Below, piece after piece: positions 17,444-25,110 of a stretch of DNA of 40,125 nucleotides (position 1 is the stretch's first letter; every line of letters begins with the position of its first letter). The notes under the pieces were generated by a model that saw only the letters and a program-made list of their open reading frames with translations, did not search any database and was not told the origin of the DNA. This DNA is from Clostridia bacterium. Lineage in GTDB: Bacteria; Bacillota; Clostridia; Oscillospirales; CAG-272. Location of the stretch: contig JAFTTS010000028.1 in assembly GCA_017466685.1 (NCBI GenBank), positions 1 through 40,125 of the forward strand, written 5' to 3'. A program made the position numbers and the translations under genes.

Positions 17444-19021
17444 TTGCACGGGGATAACAGAAACTATCATTACCGTCAAACCGATAATACAGCACGGCGT
17501 GCAAGCAATACGCCGCAGAAAAATAACAGAGCGGCACAAAATCAGCCGCAGACCGCTCGTCAGCAGCAGACAATGCAGGCAAGACGCACGGTGAATCAAG
17601 GCTCCGGTAACGCTGCAGCACAGAATCGCCGTTATGCACAGGGACATCGTGCTCCGGCAAGAACGACCTACAGCGTACAGCAGTCAAGGGTGGCACAGAA
17701 GCAGCCCACGGTAAATTCACAGCAAACGCGGACCAATATGCGTCCTGTGCAGATGCAGAAAAACGTGACTGCCGCTCCTGCTCCGGAAAAGCCGGGAAAA
17801 ATCGCACAGCTTCGCGAATGGCTCAAGAAAAATTACACGGTCAATAAAAAAGCCGTTGCCCAGCGTGAGCTTGTGACGCATGATCTCGTTCGCGAAAAGG
17901 GAAGCATTGATTACGTGTTCTTCATCATCGTTCTGATACTTCTTGCATTCGGAACGATAATGGTTTACTCGGCGAGCTATGCTTATTCGAAAAATACATA
18001 CGGCGACAGCTATTATATCATTTTAAGACAGTTCGTTTTCGCAATCGGCGGTCTTATCGTAATGGCAGGCGTTATAAAATTCTTTCCGCCTGAGGTACTG
18101 CGTAAGCTGTCTGTTCCGGCGTTTCTTGTGTTCCTTGTTGTAATGATGATCGTTCCGCTTCCTATACCGGGACTTACCATCGAACATGGCGGCGCGAGAC
18201 GTTGGATCAACCTCGGTATCACGGAAATACAGCCCTCCGAGTTTATGAAGCTCGCTCTTGCGATGATGCTTGCGTGGTATTTTGACCGCTTTTATGAGCG
18301 TATCACTCCGCCTGCAAGTAAGCTCGAAAGATATAAATACGGCGTTTTCACTCCGCTTTTTATAACGGGTGTGGTTTGTGTGCTCGTTCTTCTTGAAAAG
18401 CACCTTTCGGGTACGATAATTATGGCACTTATCGGTGTTATACTGATTTATGCAAGCGGTGCACCGAGCTTCTGGATGGTTCCCGGAATTGGTGCCGGCG
18501 GTGCTATTCTTGCGATACTTGTAAGTGTTCTTCCGCACGCACAGCGTCGTTTTGATATCTGGCTTCATCCCGAAAATGATCCTCAGGGCGGTGGTTACCA
18601 AACCCTGCAGGGACTTTATGCAATCGGCTCCGGCGGATTTTTCGGTATGGGACTCGGAAACAGCTATCAGAAGCATATGTACGTTTCTCAGCCGCAGAAC
18701 GACTTTATATTCACGATAGTTTGCGAGGAGCTTGGATTTATCGGTGCAATAGCGGTGATACTTCTCTTTACGCTCCTTATCTGGCGTGGTATCGTTATTG
18801 CGATGAACGCTCCCGATATTTATTCGAAGTTGCTTGTTATGGGTATCATCGGTAAAATCGCGATACAGGCTGTACTCAACATCGCCGTTGTAACCAACTC
18901 CATCCCCAATACGGGAATTTCACTTCCATTCTTCTCATACGGCGGTTCATCCCTGCTCGTACTTCTTGCGGAAATGGGAATCGTTCTTTCAATATCGCGC
19001 TTTTCAAAACAGACAAAATAG
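17444..19021 (+). CDS. ftsW: FtsW septal peptidoglycan polymerase with long Gln/Arg-rich N-terminus
   Basis: About 525 residues from a TTG start at 17444, with AGAGGTG 6 bases upstream; the in-frame GTG at 17435 lies inside that RBS. Residues 1 to about 150 are hydrophilic and rich in Gln, Arg, Asn and Ala, not part of the SEDS fold. The first membrane helix begins near 156, about ten helices follow, and the hallmark NTGISLPFFSYGGSS lies near 487-501. SEDS proteins polymerise glycan strands from lipid II with a class B PBP, here the one upstream. RodA is the alternative, but the dcw position before murG argues for FtsW. Confidence 0.93.
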   Translation: MHGDNRNYHYRQTDNTARRASNTPQKNNRAAQNQPQTARQQQTMQARRTVNQGSGNAAAQNRRYAQGHRAPARTTYSVQQSRVAQKQPTVNSQQTRTNMRPVQMQKNVTAAPAPEKPGKIAQLREWLKKNYTVNKKAVAQRELVTHDLVREKGSIDYVFFIIVLILLAFGTIMVYSASYAYSKNTYGDSYYIILRQFVFAIGGLIVMAGVIKFFPPEVLRKLSVPAFLVFLVVMMIVPLPIPGLTIEHGGARRWINLGITEIQPSEFMKLALAMMLAWYFDRFYERITPPASKLERYKYGVFTPLFITGVVCVLVLLEKHLSGTIIMALIGVILIYASGAPSFWMVPGIGAGGAILAILVSVLPHAQRRFDIWLHPENDPQGGGYQTLQGLYAIGSGGFFGMGLGNSYQKHMYVSQPQNDFIFTIVCEELGFIGAIAVILLFTLLIWRGIVIAMNAPDIYSKLLVMGIIGKIAIQAVLNIAVVTNSIPNTGISLPFFSYGGSSLLVLLAEMGIVLSISRFSKQTK

Positions 19022-19036
19022 AAATGAGGAACCAAA

Positions 19037-20188
19037 GTGAAGGTCTTGATGACAGGCGGCGGCACCGGCGGACACGTTAATCCGGCTATTGCCATCGCAA
19101 ATAATATCAGAGAAAACATCCCCGGCTCGGTTATCGAATTTGTCGGAACCTCAAGGGGAATCGAAAATAAGCTCGTTCCAAAGGAAGGCTATAAGCTTCA
19201 CCATGTTGAGGTTCAAGGCTTTAAGCGCAAGCTGTCGTTTTATAACGTTAAGTCTGCGTGGCTTGCATTTACCTCTCCTAAAAAGGCGAAGAAGATCCTT
19301 CGTGAATTTGAACCGGATCTTGTTGTCGGTACGGGCGGTTACGTCTGCTGGCCTCTTTTAAAGGCTGCGGCATCTATGGGTATACCGACGGCGATACATG
19401 AATCGAACGCCATACCCGGTGTTGCGGTTAAGATGCTTGCAGGCTGTGTTGACCGTATTTATACGAATTTTGACGCTACGGCTGCCGCTCTCGGTGAAGC
19501 TTATGCAGATAAGATCGTAAAGGTCGGAAACCCGATAAAGCCGGAGTTTTCATCGCTCGAATACTCTGCGGCAAGAGAAAAGCTCGGTATTACGGGCAAA
19601 TATAAGTATTTGTTGCTTTCCTGCGGCGGAAGTATGGGCGCTGAAAAGGTCAACGATGAGATGCTCGATTTCATGCGTGACTATACGAAAAATCACCCCG
19701 AGCTTCTCCACATTCATTCAACAGGTGCGATCGAATACGAAGCGGCGAGTGCGAAGGCTCGTGAGTACGGACTTGACAAATGCGAAAATATCAGTGTTCG
19801 CGAGTATATATACAATATGCCCGAGCTTATGGCGGCGGCGGATATCGTTGTCAGCCGTGCAGGTGCGATGACACTTTCGGAGCTTGCGGCACTCGGAAAA
19901 TGCTGTGTGCTGATTCCGTCTCCTCACGTTGCGGATAATCATCAGTATAAGAATGCCAAGGTGCTTGCAGATGCAGGTGCGGCTCTGCTTTTTGAGGAAA
20001 AGGAGCTGACGGGCGGAGTTATCGGTGAGGCACTTGTGTCACTGCTTGAAAATGATGAGCGCAGGATGTCAATGTCGAAGAATATCGGAGCATTCGCGCT
20101 TCCGGATGCTAACCGCAGTATATATTTCGATCTTTGTGAGCTTGTTCGCGGTGCAAAGTCGAAAAACAGACGCAATATTAAAAAATAA
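19037..20188 (+). CDS. murG: UDP-GlcNAc:lipid I N-acetylglucosamine transferase MurG
   Basis: 383 residues with a GTG start at 19037 (GAGGA 6 bases upstream). The N-terminal MTGGGTGGHVNPAIAIA is the GT28 MurG glycine loop. GTGGYVCWPLLKAAASMGIPTAIHESNAIPG matches the lipid I binding region, and SRAGAMTLSELAALGKCCVLIPSPHVADNHQ is the UDP-GlcNAc site. MurG makes lipid II on the inner face of the membrane, the substrate for MurJ encoded at the start of the window. The C-terminal tail is lysine/arginine-rich. Confidence 0.96.
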   Translation: MKVLMTGGGTGGHVNPAIAIANNIRENIPGSVIEFVGTSRGIENKLVPKEGYKLHHVEVQGFKRKLSFYNVKSAWLAFTSPKKAKKILREFEPDLVVGTGGYVCWPLLKAAASMGIPTAIHESNAIPGVAVKMLAGCVDRIYTNFDATAAALGEAYADKIVKVGNPIKPEFSSLEYSAAREKLGITGKYKYLLLSCGGSMGAEKVNDEMLDFMRDYTKNHPELLHIHSTGAIEYEAASAKAREYGLDKCENISVREYIYNMPELMAAADIVVSRAGAMTLSELAALGKCCVLIPSPHVADNHQYKNAKVLADAGAALLFEEKELTGGVIGEALVSLLENDERRMSMSKNIGAFALPDANRSIYFDLCELVRGAKSKNRRNIKK

Positions 20189-20219
20189 TCAAATAATGAT
20201 ACAAATCGGTGCAAATTAC

Positions 20220-20249
20220 TTGACTTTTTGAAAGTAGTTATGCTATAAT
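20220..20249 (+). promoter_or_regulatory. Promoter upstream of ftsQ
   Basis: TTGACT (20220-20225), 18-base spacer, perfect TATAAT (20244-20249), in the 159-base gap after murG. It allows ftsQ and possibly ftsZ to be expressed separately from the upstream cluster. Confidence 0.7.
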
Positions 20250-20347
20250 ATTATAAAGGCGGTATTTTGGCTTTGCATTTGACTGTGTGAGGTCATATCA
20301 GTCGGTATTTTAAGGGAAAGGATACAGCTTTCGCGGGTGGCACCATC

Positions 20348-21220
20348 ATGAGCCGAAACAATGACCGCCGGGAGAGCAGATTCTTTACCGGCGATGAACA
20401 AGAGCTTTCGCAGATAAAAAGCAAGGAAAATCTGCAGAAGTTCGCAAGAAAGAAACGTAAACGAAAAAATCTGAAGCGATTCGCGTTTTTTATGATCTTC
20501 GCTGTGATCGTGGCGATTTTTGTTATTATATGTCTTGCAGTGTTCTTTCGCATTGAGGAAATCGAGGTCGTCGGTTCCTCGCGTTACACAAAAGAGGAAA
20601 TACTTGAGCTTTGCGGAATTGAGGAAGGGTTAAGCCTTTACGAGGTTTCGGATGAGGATCTTGAAATTCTCACACAGAAGCTCGCTTATATCAAGGATGC
20701 ACGTGTTGTTCGCAAACTTCCGCATACGCTCCTTATCAGTGTCACGGAGGATTCGCCGAGCTATATGTGCGAATTGTACGGGGAATATTTTGTTCTCTCG
20801 GATGCACTGCGTGTTCTTGACCGTGTTTACGATAGGGCAGAGCTTGACGGCTCGGGACTTATTGAGATCTTACTGCCGGAGATAGATTCGGTCGTCGTCG
20901 GCGGCGATGTTGAATTTGCGGCAGAGGTTTCAGAAAAGTATGTCACGGCTTATCTTGATGCACTTGAATCAAGCCATATGTATTCGCGCACGACGGCGTT
21001 TGACCTTCGTGACCGATTTAATCTTGCTCTGATATCGGACGGAATATATCTCATTGATTTCGGAAACGGTGATGAGCTCGGAACAAAGCTGACTGCCGTT
21101 GCAAGTATGCTCGATAATGCGGTTTTCGCGGACAAGATCCCGGCAACTATCGACGCAACTGACCCGACGCAGTGTCCGGTTATAAAAAATCCGGAGCTCG
21201 TTATCGCATTTGACGATTAA
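20348..21220 (+). CDS. ftsQ: Cell division protein FtsQ/DivIB
   Basis: 290 residues. A basic cytoplasmic N-terminus (residues 1-44, ending KFARKKRKRKNLKR) is followed by one membrane helix (about 45-67) and a POTRA domain (about 69-138: IEEIEVVGSSRYTKEEILELCGI through LPHTLLISVTED). The FtsQ beta domain has the expected YFVLSDALRVL motif. It forms the FtsQLB/DivIB-DivIC-FtsL complex with the ftsL product. GGGTGG lies 7 bases before the ATG. It directly precedes ftsZ with no ftsA between them. Confidence 0.9.
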   Translation: MSRNNDRRESRFFTGDEQELSQIKSKENLQKFARKKRKRKNLKRFAFFMIFAVIVAIFVIICLAVFFRIEEIEVVGSSRYTKEEILELCGIEEGLSLYEVSDEDLEILTQKLAYIKDARVVRKLPHTLLISVTEDSPSYMCELYGEYFVLSDALRVLDRVYDRAELDGSGLIEILLPEIDSVVVGGDVEFAAEVSEKYVTAYLDALESSHMYSRTTAFDLRDRFNLALISDGIYLIDFGNGDELGTKLTAVASMLDNAVFADKIPATIDATDPTQCPVIKNPELVIAFDD

Positions 21221-21275
21221 AACGGCGTTAAATATGCATTAATCGTAAAAAAATATTGAACTTTTTAAAAATCCC

Positions 21276-21304
21276 TTGCAAAAGACGCGATTTAATATTA
21301 TTAT
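21276..21304 (+). promoter_or_regulatory. Promoter of ftsZ
   Basis: TTGCAA (21276-21281), 17-base spacer, TATTAT (21299-21304), in an AT-rich gap. It predicts a leader of about 65 bases with a small ATCGAA/TTCGAT hairpin. Confidence 0.6.
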
Positions 21305-21375
21305 ATTATTATATAGATATTTTTATCGAAGGATTTCGATGATCGGACATAAAAATTCTTAGGAGGATAACAGAA

Positions 21376-22503
21376 ATGGCATTTGAACTTGACAACAATT
21401 TCGGCAATGTAAATATAAAAGTAATAGGAGTCGGTGGCGGCGGTAATAACGCTGTTAACCGTATGATCGCTGCTAACGTACGCGGCGTTGAATTTGTTGC
21501 TATCAACACAGACAGACAGGCTCTCGCAAAATCGAGTGCTGTTACCAAAATAGATATCGGCGAAAAGGTTACCAAGGGCCGCGGTGCCGGTGCTAATCCC
21601 GAAATCGGTGCAAGAGCTGCCGAGGAATCGATCGAGGAGATCAAGAAGGTTCTCGAGGGAACACATATGGTATTCGTAACCGCCGGTATGGGTGGCGGTA
21701 CCGGTACAGGTGCTGCTCCTATCGTTGCTAAGACTGCACGCGATATGGGTATTCTCACAGTCGGCGTTGTAACCAAGCCCTTCGCATTTGAGGGCAAGGT
21801 TCGTATGAATCAGGCTGAGGCAGGCATTAAGAACCTTATTGAGGTTGTCGACTCCCTTATCATCGTTCCCAACGAGAGACTCAAGCAGGTCTCCGACACA
21901 AGAATCACTCTCATCAACGCTTTCGAGGTTGCCGATGATGTACTTCGTCACGGTGTACAGAGCGTTGCCGAGCTTATTACTGTTGACGGTTTCATTAACC
22001 TTGACTTTGCAGACGTTTCCGCTATCATGCTTAACGCAGGTTATGCTCACATGGGCGTTGGAAATGCAACCGGCAAGGAAAAGGCAGAGCTTGCGGCAAA
22101 GGCTGCTATCTCGAGTCCCTTGCTCGAAACCTCCATCGCAGGTGCACGCGGTATCATTGTCAGCATCACAGCTTCTCCCGATATCGGACTTGAAGAAGTT
22201 GACGTTGCCTGCAGCATGGTTCAGAGTGAGGCTCATCCCGATGCAAACGTTATCTTCGGTGTTGCGTTCGATCCCAACCTTGAGGATGAAATGCGCGTAA
22301 CTGTTATTGCAACCGGTTTTGACACTGCTCCCAAGAGTATGCAGACTCCCGTTGCCGCTCAGGTTGAAAAGGCTGCTCCTGCTGCTCCCAAGGCTGAAAA
22401 GGCAGAGGAAGCTACCGAAGCTCCTAAGGAACAGGGTGACGAGCTCATTTCCGACGACGATTTTGATGAGCTTCTCGGAATTCTTCATAAGAACAATCAT
22501 TGA
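21376..22503 (+). CDS. ftsZ: Cell division GTPase FtsZ
   Basis: 375 residues. The tubulin signature GMGGGTGTG lies at 104-112 and the T7 catalytic loop NLDFAD at 208-213. [17 protein letters not shown] opens the nucleotide-binding core. After about residue 318 there is an Ala/Lys/Glu-rich linker. The extreme C-terminus reads [16 protein letters not shown], which lacks the usual D-IP-FLR type peptide that binds FtsA, SepF or ZapA-class partners. The RBS AGGAGG is strong. It has its own promoter and a terminator follows, and codon use suggests high expression. Confidence 0.97.
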   Translation: MAFELDNNFGNVNIKVIGVGGGGNNAVNRMIAANVRGVEFVAINTDRQALAKSSAVTKIDIGEKVTKGRGAGANPEIGARAAEESIEEIKKVLEGTHMVFVTAGMGGGTGTGAAPIVAKTARDMGILTVGVVTKPFAFEGKVRMNQAEAGIKNLIEVVDSLIIVPNERLKQVSDTRITLINAFEVADDVLRHGVQSVAELITVDGFINLDFADVSAIMLNAGYAHMGVGNATGKEKAELAAKAAISSPLLETSIAGARGIIVSITASPDIGLEEVDVACSMVQSEAHPDANVIFGVAFDPNLEDEMRVTVIATGFDTAPKSMQTPVAAQVEKAAPAAPKAEKAEEATEAPKEQGDELISDDDFDELLGILHKNNH

Positions 22504-22516
22504 ACATAATAATTTT

Positions 22517-22552
22517 CGGGATATCGTATTTTCGGTATCCCGTTTATATTTA
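22517..22552 (+). terminator. Terminator after ftsZ
   Basis: CGGGATATCG (22517-22526) pairs with CGGTATCCCG (22533-22542) over 10 bp with one G-U, followed by TTTATATTTA. It marks the end of the dcw cluster. Confidence 0.75.
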
Positions 22553-22554
22553 AA

Positions 22555-22586
22555 GGAGACAGCATAATTTGAGTCATGCCGCCTCC
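22555..22586 (-). terminator. Candidate terminator of the minus-strand ABC/LytTR operon
   Basis: On the minus strand GGAGGCGGCAT pairs with ATGCTGTCTCC over 11 bp with two G-U pairs that would be A-C mismatches on the plus strand. The tail (TTTAAATAT) is weak. It lies just downstream of the DUF3021 gene. Confidence 0.5.
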
Positions 22587-22603
22587 CATTTTTATATATT
22601 ATA

Positions 22604-23047
22604 TTATTTATCTTTCGCATTTTTTTGCTGCTCTCTTAACATTTCATTGACCTTGCCCGTATTCCTTTTGATTATGGAATAAATGATTGCCCAGACTGCC
22701 AGATAGCCGAGAACAAAAATGACGGAAAAAACCAAAATCGGAATAATACCGCGCTCCAGCCAGTCGTTGAGCAGATAGGTCACAAGATAACCGATATATA
22801 AAACGCAGCCGTGTATCAGAATTGCCACCATCAGTGGTAAGCGTTCGATCTGATATATGACGTTCATACCGCCGGCAACAAAGGCAAGGACGGATAAAGA
22901 AACGATCCCGATGCAGACCTCGTTGACTGTCAGGCTCTGAATACCGCATTGATGCTGTAAAATAAAATATAATATCGCCAAAACGAGCGGTCCGAAACCG
23001 AAGGCAAGCAGACCACGGCGGAAAAATTCCAGAACGATCTTTTTCAT
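22604..23047 (-). CDS. DUF3021 family membrane protein
   Basis: 147 residues with four hydrophobic segments and a charged C-terminal tail (KVNEMLREQQKNAKDK). The short cytoplasmic start (MKKIVLEFFRRGLLAFGFGPL) and four-helix layout match DUF3021 proteins. These are nearly always encoded beside a LytTR regulator and in known LytTR systems act as membrane-bound antagonists of it. The ATG overlaps the stop of the upstream LytTR gene by 4 bases. An inhibitory role is inference from that family pairing. Confidence 0.82.
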   Translation of the reverse strand: MKKIVLEFFRRGLLAFGFGPLVLAILYFILQHQCGIQSLTVNEVCIGIVSLSVLAFVAGGMNVIYQIERLPLMVAILIHGCVLYIGYLVTYLLNDWLERGIIPILVFSVIFVLGYLAVWAIIYSIIKRNTGKVNEMLREQQKNAKDK

Positions 23048-23487
23048 ATCCCTTCATACCTCCTTTTAATTTGCGCAAAGCACCGTCTTGAAACATACTC
23101 ACGGTAACCGCATCTGAATATCGCATCAACGCCGCCACTGAATGTTGCATCGAAACGCAGAATACGGTGTTCATTGGCAATGGCGGATTTATTGATGCGT
23201 ATAAAATAGGAGGGCAGAATGGATTCCAAATCGCGAAGTCTGTCACGGAGGTGATAGTGTTTTCCGTTCGTGTCAATGGCGATCACCTTTCTGTCAATAA
23301 CGGTAATACATTCGATCTCTGTGAATGTCAGCTTTCGTGTCTCATCGTCTCTATAGCCCATGATGTAGTCTGTACCCGAAAAGGAGCAGACAAGATTCTC
23401 AATTTGTTCCGTTAAATAGGACGGCGCATGGACCACCATAATTATTTCTTCTTCTGCATTTTTGTCGATAATGAGTTTGTATTTCAT
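23044..23487 (-). CDS. LytTR family DNA-binding transcriptional regulator
   Basis: 147 residues. The N-terminal 45 residues form a short alpha/beta segment without a receiver domain (no phospho-acceptor aspartate pattern). The LytTR domain spans about 50-147, with YIMGYRDDETRKLTFTEIECITVIDRKVIAID, LRDRLRDLE and FIRINKSAIANEHRI typical of the family. It lies 11 bases after the ABC permease stop and overlaps the DUF3021 gene. It probably controls this ABC operon, an arrangement known for LytTR-membrane inhibitor systems. Target sites were not found with confidence. Confidence 0.88.
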   Translation of the reverse strand: MKYKLIIDKNAEEEIIMVVHAPSYLTEQIENLVCSFSGTDYIMGYRDDETRKLTFTEIECITVIDRKVIAIDTNGKHYHLRDRLRDLESILPSYFIRINKSAIANEHRILRFDATFSGGVDAIFRCGYREYVSRRCFAQIKRRYEGI

Positions 23488-23498
23488 TGCTTCGATCC

Positions 23499-24230
23499 TT
23501 ACTGTTTTTTCATTTGCCGCAGGAAAGCGAACACTGCCACTGCGCTTATAAGCAAACTGTATAATAAAATCGGCAGGATATGTGCACCTGCAAGCTCGAA
23601 TCTACCGTTAAATAACGCTTTTTCCATTTCCGCTGCGTGGACAAAGGGAAGTGCATAGGCTATTTTCCCAAATAAACCGCCGACAAGCTCTAAATCAAAC
23701 CAAACACCCGAAAACCATGCGGATAGATTGGTAAGTAACGCTCCGCAAATGCCGCCAACCTGCTTGACGCTAAAGATGCTTCCGCATAAAAGTCCGAGTG
23801 AAATATTGAAGACTGCCATGGGTATCATCCCGATGACGGCATAAATAATATTCACGCTGACGGTTAATCCAAGCGGCACTGCAAACAAATAACAGATAAC
23901 AGTTTGTCCGAGCGCAATGGGGAGTAGCGGAAGCATATATCCCATGATAAAGTCGGAAGCCGTAAGCGGTGTTGTGTAAAGTCTCTGCAAGAGGGCGGTC
24001 TCACGGTCTTTTGCGATCAGAGTTGCGGAAAACAGTGTCATGAATGAGAGTCCGAATACGGTAATGCCCGGAGTGAGCGTGTCAATTTCAAAGAGGTTTA
24101 CGGGAATATTTGCCTGAATGGCACTGAGAAGCAAGAGCAGGACCAAAGGGAATCCCAGTCCAAAGCCGAGGTTTATCGGATCGCGCAGGATCTCTTTTGT
24201 ACACCTTTTTGCAAAAGTCATCATTCTCAT
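23499..24230 (-). CDS. ABC-2 type transporter permease
   Basis: 243 residues with about six membrane helices. An N-terminal amphipathic stretch (TFAKRCTKEILRDPINLGF) and the segment LIAKDRETALLQRLYTTPLTASDFIMGY are typical of ABC-2 exporters of the DrrB/NatB/YhfE kind. It is paired with the ATPase upstream by a 4-base overlap. Substrate is unknown; this class exports drugs, lipids or peptides. Its operon with LytTR and DUF3021 suggests a response to membrane or peptide stress (inference). Confidence 0.87.
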   Translation of the reverse strand: MRMMTFAKRCTKEILRDPINLGFGLGFPLVLLLLLSAIQANIPVNLFEIDTLTPGITVFGLSFMTLFSATLIAKDRETALLQRLYTTPLTASDFIMGYMLPLLPIALGQTVICYLFAVPLGLTVSVNIIYAVIGMIPMAVFNISLGLLCGSIFSVKQVGGICGALLTNLSAWFSGVWFDLELVGGLFGKIAYALPFVHAAEMEKALFNGRFELAGAHILPILLYSLLISAVAVFAFLRQMKKQ

Positions 24231-24955
24231 ACCGTTTCCTCCTTTACAATCGACACAAAAGCCGCTTCAAAGTCATCGCTCCCGGCTTTTTTCTTCAGTT
24301 CTTCGACTGTTCCGAGTGCAAGAAGTCTGCCGTGCTTCATGATGCCGATACGGTCGGAAAGTGCCGCGGCTTCTTCCATGTAATGTGTGGTCAGGATAAT
24401 GGTCACACTGCCCTTAAGAGATCGGATAGTATCCCACAGATCATGTCTTGCAATGACGTCAAGCCCGAGCGTCGGTTCGTCTAAAAACAGAATTTTCGGT
24501 TCACTGATGAGTGCCATTGCAATGCTGACACGTCGTTTAAGTCCGCCCGATAATCTGCCGACTTTTCTTTGTAAAACGTCATCAAGAGAGAACAGCCCGG
24601 AAAGCTCCTTGATCTTCATTTGCGTTTTTTCTTTTGTAAAGCCGTGAATACCGCAGAACAGCTCGAGGTTTTCTTTCACGGTAAGGTTCGGTGCAACTGC
24701 CGTTTCCTGCGGTGATACACCGATCAGACGCTTCACCTGCTCCGCTTCCTTTGTAATGCTGAATCCGCCGACAATCGCGTCCCCGTCTGTAGGCTTTGTC
24801 AGGCAGGAAAGCATTTTAAGGGTTGTGGTCTTTCCCGCACCGTTCACTCCGAGCAGAGAAAATAATTCACCCTGCTCGATTTCCAGGCAAAGCTTATTGA
24901 CGGCAGTCAGGTCTTTATAGCGTTTGACAAGATTGGTCGTTTTTATTGTTTGCAT
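24227..24955 (-). CDS. ABC transporter ATP-binding protein
   Basis: 242 residues. Walker A GVNGAGKT at 36-43, Q-loop in GVSPQETAV, signature LSGGLKRRVSIA near 133, Walker B ILFLDEPTLGLD near 156, and the H-loop in TTHYMEEA. It belongs to the multidrug/Nat-like ATPase group. GGAGG lies 9 bases before the ATG. It is first gene of the operon ATPase-permease-LytTR-DUF3021 on the minus strand. Confidence 0.93.
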   Translation of the reverse strand: MQTIKTTNLVKRYKDLTAVNKLCLEIEQGELFSLLGVNGAGKTTTLKMLSCLTKPTDGDAIVGGFSITKEAEQVKRLIGVSPQETAVAPNLTVKENLELFCGIHGFTKEKTQMKIKELSGLFSLDDVLQRKVGRLSGGLKRRVSIAMALISEPKILFLDEPTLGLDVIARHDLWDTIRSLKGSVTIILTTHYMEEAAALSDRIGIMKHGRLLALGTVEELKKKAGSDDFEAAFVSIVKEETV

Positions 24956-24990
24956 TTGTATTATCCTCCGTTTTGATTCTTGCTGATATT

Positions 24991-25019
24991 ATTATAGCAG
25001 ATAAAATCGGAGAAATGTT
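24991..25019 (-). promoter_or_regulatory. Possible promoter of the ABC/LytTR operon (good -10, poor -35)
   Basis: Minus-strand TATAAT at 24991-24996. The -35 position (25014-25019) reads AACATT, far from consensus. This would fit a promoter needing an activator such as the LytTR product. Confidence 0.4.
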
Positions 25020-25059
25020 GGCTTTTGTCTGTTCGGTCGCTTTGAGTGACTCATCGGCG

Positions 25060-25103
25060 AAAGACAGAAAAGGCGACGCTCGGTCATGAAACCAAGTATC
25101 GCC
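25060..25103 (-). terminator. Terminator of the AI-2E permease gene
   Basis: GGCGA (25072-25076) pairs with TCGCC (25099-25103), with inner pairing CTCGGT/ACCAAG. On the minus strand it is followed by TTTTCTGTCTTT. The plus strand has AATTTTTTT after it, so the hairpin may work both ways. Confidence 0.65.
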
Positions 25104-25110
25104 AATTTTT

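Noticed and set aside
20325..20345. GGGTGGCACC just before ftsQ resembles a T-box antiterminator core
   Set aside because: The leader is only about 95 bases from the promoter, no stem I, specifier loop or terminator is visible, and ftsQ is not a T-box target. It serves as the RBS.
21301..22620. 439-codon open frame on the minus strand opposite ftsZ
   Set aside because: It is antisense to unmistakable ftsZ, has no RBS or recognisable domain, and arises from the biased codon use of that gene.
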